A stretch of 64,000 nucleotides of DNA from Riptortus pedestris (Eukaryota; Arthropoda; Insecta; Hemiptera; Alydidae). Shown piece by piece: positions 58,566 through 64,000 of the stretch. A program made the translations under genes and the position numbers. Position 1 is the first letter of the stretch. Every line of letters starts with the position of its first letter. Location: the NCBI GenBank assembly GCA_019009955.1, contig CM032228.1, forward strand, positions 259,652,001 through 259,716,000, written 5' to 3'. The notes below the pieces were generated by a model that worked only from the letters and a program-made list of their open reading frames with translations, had not been told where the DNA came from and made no database searches.

Positions 58566-61500
58566 TATAATAGCCTTATGGTTAAAACTAGTTACAAATA
58601 TTCAGTCTATAATAGTCCTATGATCCTAGCTAATTACGAGTGTCCTTGTCAATAATAGTCCTATGGTCAAAGCAAGTTACGAGTGTCCAGCCTCTAATAA
58701 ACCTATGATCAAAGCTAGATACGAGTGTCCAGTCTATAATAGCCCTATTTTCCTAGCTCGTTACGAGTGTCCTTGTCTATAATAGCCCTATGGTCAATCC
58801 TAGTTACGAGTGTCCAGCCTATAATAGCCCTATGATCAAAGCTAGTTACGAGTGTCCAGTCTATAATAGACCTATGATCAAAGCTAGTTACGAGTGTCCA
58901 GTCTATAATAGCCCTATGATCAAAGCTAGTTACGAGTGTCCAGTCAATAATAGCCCAATAATCATAGCTAGTTACGAGTGTCCAGTCTATAATAGCCCTA
59001 CTGTCAAAACTAGTTACAAATATTCAGTCTATAATAGTCCTATGATCCTAGCTAATTACGAGTGTCCTTGTCAATAATAGTCCTATGGTCAAAGCAAGTT
59101 ACGAGTGTCCAGCCTCTAATAGACCTTTGATCAAAGCTAGTTACGAGTGTCCAGTCAATAATAGCCCAATAATCATAGCTAGTTACGAGTGTCCAGTCTA
59201 TAATAGCCCTACTGTCAAAACTAGTTACAAATATTCAGTCTATAATAGTCCTATGATCCTAGCTAATTACGAGTGTCCTTGTCAATAATAGTCCTATGGT
59301 CAAAGCAAGTTACGAGTGTCCAGCCTCTAATAAACCTATGATCAAAGCTAGTTACGAGTGTCCAGTCAATAATAGCCCAATAATCATAGCTAGTTACGAG
59401 TGTCCAGTCTATAATAGCCCTACTGTCAAAACTAGTTACAAATATTCAGTCTATAATAGTCATATGATCCTCGCTAATTACGAGTGTCCTTGTCAATAAT
59501 AGTCCTATGATCAAAGCTAGTTACGAGTGTCCAGTCTATAATAGTCCTATGATCCTAGCTAGTTACGAGTGTCCAGTCTATAATAGACCTATGATTAAAG
59601 CTAGTTACGAGTGTCCAGTCTATAATAGCCCTACTGTCAAAACTAGTTACAAATATTCAGTCTATAATAGTCCTATGATCCTAGCAAATTACGAGTGTCC
59701 AGTCTATAATAGCCCTACTGTCAAAACTAGTTACAAATATTCAGTCTATAATAGTCCTATGATACTAGCTAATTACGAGTGTCCTTGTCAATAATAGTAC
59801 TATGGTCAAAGAAAGTTAGCTGTGTCCAGTCTATACTTGATCTATGGTCAAAGCTATTAACAAGTGTCCAGTCGATAATAGCCCTATTATCAAACTTGTA
59901 ACAAGTGTCCAGTCAATAATAACCTTATTATCCAAGCTAGTTACAAGTGCCCAGTCTATAATAGCCCTATGGGCAAAGCTAGTTACGAGTGTCCAGCCAA
60001 TAATAGCCATATGATCAAAGCTAGTTACGAGTGTCCAATCTATATTAGCCCTATGATCAAAGCTAGTTACGAGTGTCCAGTCTACAATAACCCTATGGTC
60101 AAAGCTAGTTACGAGTGTCCAGTCTATAATAGCCCTATGATCAAAGCTAGTTACGAGTGTCCAGCCAATAATAGCCCTATGGTCAAAGCTAGTTACGAGG
60201 GTCCAGCCAATAATTGCCCTATGGTCAAAGCCAGTAACGAGTGTCCAGCCTATAATAGCCCTATGATCAAAGCTAGTTACGAGTGTCCAGTCTATATTAG
60301 CCCTATGATCAAAGCTAGTTACGAGTGTCCAGCCAATAATAGCCCTATGGTCAAAGCTAGTTACAAGGGTCAAGTCTAAAATAGTCCTATGGTCAAAGCT
60401 AGATACGAGAATCTAGTCTATAACGGGCCTATGATCCAAGCTAGTTACAAGTGTTCAGACTATAATAGTCCTATGATCCAAGCTAGTTACAAGTGTCCAG
60501 TCTATTATAGCCCTAAGATCAAAGCTAGTTACAGTGTACAGTCAATTATAGCCGAAAGGTGAAACCTAGTTACGAGTGCCTAGTCTATATTAGCCCTATG
60601 ATCCAAGCTAGTTACAAGTGTCGAGTCTATAATAGGCCTACGGTCAAAACTAGTTACAAATGTCCAGTCTATAACAGCCCTATGATCAAAGCTAGTTATA
60701 AGTATTCAGCCTATAATAGCCCTTTGATCAAATCTAGTTACGAGTGTCCAGTCTATAATAGTCCTATGGTCAAAGCTAGATACGAGTGTCCAGTCTATAA
60801 TTGCCATAAGGTCAAAGCTAGTTACAGTCTCCAGTCAATAATAGCCCTAAAGTGAAATTTAGTTACGAGTGCCTAGTCTATATTAGCCCTATGATCAAAG
60901 CTAAATACAAGTGTCTAGTCAATTATAGCCTTATGGTCAAAGATATTTACAAGTGTCCAGTCTTTAATAGGCCTATGATCCAAGCTAGTTACGAGTGCCC
61001 AGTCTATAATAACCCTATGGTCAAAGAAGTTACGAGAGCCCAGACTATAATAGCCCTATGATCAAAGCTTGTAACAAATGTCCAGTCTACAATAGCCCTA
61101 TAGTCAAACCTAGTTACAAATGTCTAGTCTACAATAGCACAATGGTCAAAGCTAGATACGAGTGTCCAGTCTATAGTAGGCCTATGATCCAAGCTATTTA
61201 CGATTGCCCAGTCTACAATAGCCCTATGGTAAAAGCTAGTTATGAGTGTCCAGCCTATAATAGCCCTATGATCAAAGCTAGTTACGAGTGTCCAGTCAAT
61301 AATAACCTTATTATCCAAGCTAGTTACGTGTCAAGTCTATAATAGGCCTATGAAACAAGCTTGTTACAAGTGTTCAGTCTATTATAGCCTTATGATCCAA
61401 GCAAGTTACTTGCGTCGAGTCTATAATAGCCTTATGGTTAAAACTAGTTACAAGTGCCAAGTCTATAATAGTCCTATGATCCTAGCTAATTACGAGTGTC

Positions 61501-62812
61501 CAGTCTATAATAGCCCTACTGTTAAAACTAGTTACAAATATTCAGTCTATAATAGTCCTATGATCCTAGCTAATTACGAATGTCCTTGTCAATAATAGTC
61601 CTATGGTCAAAGCAAGTTACGTGTTTCCAGTCTATAATTGCCCTATGGTCAAAGCTAGATACGAGTGTCCAGTCTATAATAGCCCTATGGTCAAAGCTAG
61701 TTACGAGTGTCCAGCCTATAATAGACCTATGATCAAAGCTAGTTACGAGTGTCCAGTCTATAATAGTCCTATGGTCAAAGCTTGTAACGAGTGTCCAGCC
61801 TATAATAGCGCTTTTATCAAAGCTAGTTACGAGTGTCCAGTCTATAATAACCCTATGGTCAAAGCTAGATACGAGTGTCCAGTCTATAATAGCCCTATAG
61901 TCAAAGCTAGTTACGAGTGTCCAGTCTATAATAGCCCTATGATCAAAGCTAGTTACGAGTGTCCAGTCTATAATAGTCCTATGGTCAAAGCTAGATACGA
62001 GTGTCCAGTCTATAATAGCCCTATGATCAAAGCTAGTTACGAGTGTCCAGTCTATAATAGACCTATGATCAAAGCTAGTTACGAGTGTCCAGTCTATAAT
62101 AGCCCTACTGTCAAAACTAGTTACAAATATTCAGTCTATAATAGTCCTATGATCCTAGCTAATTACGAGTGTCCTTGTCAATAATAGTCCTATGGTCAAA
62201 GCAAGTTACGAGTGTCCAGCCTCTAATAGACCTATGATCAAAGCTAGTTACGAGTGTCCAGTCAATAATAGCCCAATAATCATAGCTAGTTACGAGTGTC
62301 CAGTCTATAATAGCCCTACTGTCAAAACTAGTTACAAATATTCAGTCTATAATAGTCCTATGATCCTAGCTAATTACGAGTGTCCTTGTCAATAATAGTC
62401 CTATGGTCAAAGCAAGTTACGAGTGTCCAGCCTCTAATAAACCTATGATCAAAGCTAGTTACGAGTGTCCAGTCAATAATAGCCCAATAATCATAGCTAG
62501 TTACGAGTGTCCAGTCTATAATAGCCCTACTGTCAAAACTAGTTACAAATATTCAGTCTATAATAGTCATATGATCCTCGCTAATTACGAGTGTCCTTGT
62601 CAATAATAGCCCTACTGTCAAAACTAGTTACAAATATTCAGTCTATAATAGTCCTATGATCAAAGCTAGTTACGAGTGTCCAGTCTATAATAGCCATATG
62701 ATCAAAGCTAGTTACGAGTGTCCAGTCTATAATAGACCTATGATTAAAGCTAGTTACGAGTGTCCAGTCTATAATAGCCCTACTGTCAAAACTTGTTAAA
62801 AATATTCAGTCT
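58566..62812. repeat. 42-bp tandem satellite, right block (about 100 copies), with a ~211-bp higher-order unit
   Basis: Same 42-bp family as the left block. A five-unit group of about 211 bp, marked by CAGCCTCTAATA, AATAATAGCCCAATAATCAT, CTACTGTCAAAACTAGTTAC and GAGTGTCCTTGTCAATAATA, recurs in tandem at 59085 and 59296 and again at 62192 and 62403. The two pairs lie 3107 bp apart and share rare variants (TAATAGTCATATGATCCTCG in the second member of each), so the block was duplicated as a whole. Confidence 0.95.
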
Positions 62813-64000
62813 ATTTTTATTTTTTTTTTTTATTTTTTTTTTTTTTTATTTTTTTATTTTTTTTTTTTTTTTTATTTTATTGAATATTACATCCTGCATT
62901 TAAATGCATTTGGTAATGTGCGATATGTACAATACAATAGTTCCTCCATCACTCTTGACAGTAGCCAAACCACTTCACCACAATGAGAGGAACATCCTCT
63001 CTCTGCCTGGCAAGAAGTCAAGAGCTAAGGAGGAATGGCACTTGAGAAGAAATAAGCCACTGCTATCACTTCACTTTACACTTATAGGAGATCTCTGGGC
63101 CATATTCGCTTGAGGCGCCGTGGAGGGGAATAAGGATGAGTGGTACTGGAAAGGGCTAGGACTTCTGGATTAGGAACATTGGATAGCCTGCTGTGGAATT
63201 TTCTGAATCTTAAGGGAATTAGGTCCTTGACAAATTGGATATTAAGATCTTTATGGAGGGTGTGGTTTGTAACATAATATGGAGCATCTTCTATGTTGCG
63301 CAGGACTTTGGATTGGAAGGTCTGGATGCGTCTGATGTTCGTATGTTTTGCTGTACCCCACACTTCTATTCCGTATGTCCATATCGGTTTTAGTAGTAGC
63401 TTGTATATTGTTAGTTTGTTTTCGGTAGACAAGTGAGATTTTCTATTTAGCAGTCCATAAAGTTGTCCGAATCGTCTGTTTAGTTCCTGTCTTTTAATTA
63501 TTGTGTGGGATTTCCAAGTAAGTCTGGTGTCCAAATGTAGTCCAAGGTAACGTACACAATCTGCTGGTGGTATAGGAATATTGTAGAAGTGAACAGGAGG
63601 ACAGGAACTTCGCCGGAGGGAAAAGGTGATATGGTGCGATTTCCCTTCGTTGATCAGTATGCGCCATGCATTACACCATTTTTCGATCTTGGTTAGGTGG
63701 AATTGGAGATTCTTCGAAGCAGTAATAGGATCGGGATCGGATGATAGGATTGCTGTGTCATCTGCATAGGTAGCTAGGAGAGTTGATGGTGAGGTAGGGA
63801 TGTCTGATGTGTATATCAGATACAGGAGTGGTCCCAGGCAACTGCCCTGGGGAACTCCTGCCTCCACAGGATAGTAGTTTGAATATTCATTTCCTTGACG
63901 GACTCGAAAAAATCTGTTGGAAAGATAGGATTTAAGGATCAGGTAGAAGGTGCTGGGAAGGAGTAGTTTGAGCTTGTAGAGTAATCCGTCATGCCAAACC
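62813..64000 (-). mobile_element. Jockey-type LINE, 3' part, running out of the window
   Basis: The plus strand changes from satellite to a T-rich tract with scattered A (62814-62880), an interrupted poly(A) tail for a minus-strand element. About 200 bp of 3' UTR follows, then the RT frame, open to the last base. The element interrupts or ends the 42-bp array; its 5' junction lies beyond 64000, so target duplication cannot be checked. No RNase H is encoded after the RT, as in the Jockey group. Confidence 0.88.
63082..63999 (-). CDS. Jockey-type reverse transcriptase, C-terminal part (partial, open)
   Basis: The minus-strand frame is open from the window edge to a stop at 63082, about 305 codons. 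In order: YKLKLLLPSTFYLILKSYLS, FFRVRQG, EAGVPQGSCLGPLLYLIY (RT block with PQGS), LLATYADDTAILSS (catalytic YADD), VRYLGLHLDTRLTWKSH, KLLLKPIWTYGIEVWGTAK, and the C-terminal IQTFQSKVLRNIEDAPYYV with LHKDLNI, all standard for Jockey elements of insects. Its true start lies outside the window. No lesion is seen in the visible part, so this copy could be recent or intact. It would copy element RNA at the nicked target. Confidence 0.92.
   Translation of the reverse strand, partial: VWHDGLLYKLKLLLPSTFYLILKSYLSNRFFRVRQGNEYSNYYPVEAGVPQGSCLGPLLYLIYTSDIPTSPSTLLATYADDTAILSSDPDPITASKNLQFHLTKIEKWCNAWRILINEGKSHHITFSLRRSSCPPVHFYNIPIPPADCVRYLGLHLDTRLTWKSHTIIKRQELNRRFGQLYGLLNRKSHLSTENKLTIYKLLLKPIWTYGIEVWGTAKHTNIRRIQTFQSKVLRNIEDAPYYVTNHTLHKDLNIQFVKDLIPLRFRKFHSRLSNVPNPEVLALSSTTHPYSPPRRLKRIWPRDLL

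Noticed and set aside
59831..60373. 180-codon minus-strand repeat protein (TLVTSFDHRAIIDW units)
   Set aside because: Antisense reading of the 42-bp satellite, open because the unit is 14 codons long.

Overview
The window is eukaryotic and almost certainly from an insect genome. I see no prokaryotic operons, rRNA or tRNA. The transposon set (R1-clade, R2-like, I-group and Jockey-type non-LTR elements, a Ty3/Gypsy fragment, a Merlin DNA transposon and a Transib-like non-autonomous element) fits an arthropod; a hemipteran is my guess, but the sequence alone does not settle it. About two thirds of the window is tandem repeat. At least a dozen arrays with unrelated unit sequences lie end to end, which suggests heterochromatin or the satellite-filled introns of a very large gene.

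Layout. 1-2946: a 31-bp satellite split by a 5'-truncated R2-like element (1239-2861, minus). 3058-4250: a 60-bp satellite. 4250-11396: a 119-bp satellite split by a 1238-bp Transib-like element (5161-6398) whose ends resemble V(D)J recombination signals. 11398-12040: a broken Gypsy pol fragment. 12.7-16.4 kb: old ~300-bp repeats and two TA microsatellites. 17310-20370: a 43-bp satellite. 20371-25586: a second, unrelated 60-bp satellite. 25587-26097: a (C15A)n array. 26097-26890: ~120-170-bp and 19-bp repeats. 27944-28141: one convincing host exon. 28142-29757: C/A-rich low complexity. 29762-31010: a decayed R1-clade remnant (minus). 31040-36590: a C/A-rich minisatellite holding a Merlin transposon (33101-34294) and a 5'-truncated R1-clade LINE (34378-36093) flanked by an 18-bp target duplication. 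37655-38890: 20-bp and 122-bp satellites. 41196-45182: a 136-bp satellite. 46363-48596: a 67-bp satellite. 48597-51250: a 57-bp satellite. 51825-62812: a 42-bp satellite holding a near full-length I-group LINE (53626-58565, minus). 62813-64000: a Jockey-type LINE (minus) that runs out of the window.

Coding content. Every recognisable enzyme belongs to a mobile element, and nearly all are broken by stops or frameshifts. The exceptions are the intact ORF1 of the I-group element and the open, partial Jockey reading frame. Many long open frames in the satellites are by-products of unit lengths divisible by 3 (60, 57, 42) or of stop-poor repeats; they are open on both strands and I do not treat them as genes. 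The only host coding evidence is a 198-nt exon with good splice sites, so the surrounding satellites may be intronic.

The most interesting signals are the Transib-like element with asymmetric (11/21-bp spacer) RSS-like ends, the lone exon between satellites, the exact 16-bp (C15A) array, and the sheer number of independent satellite families.
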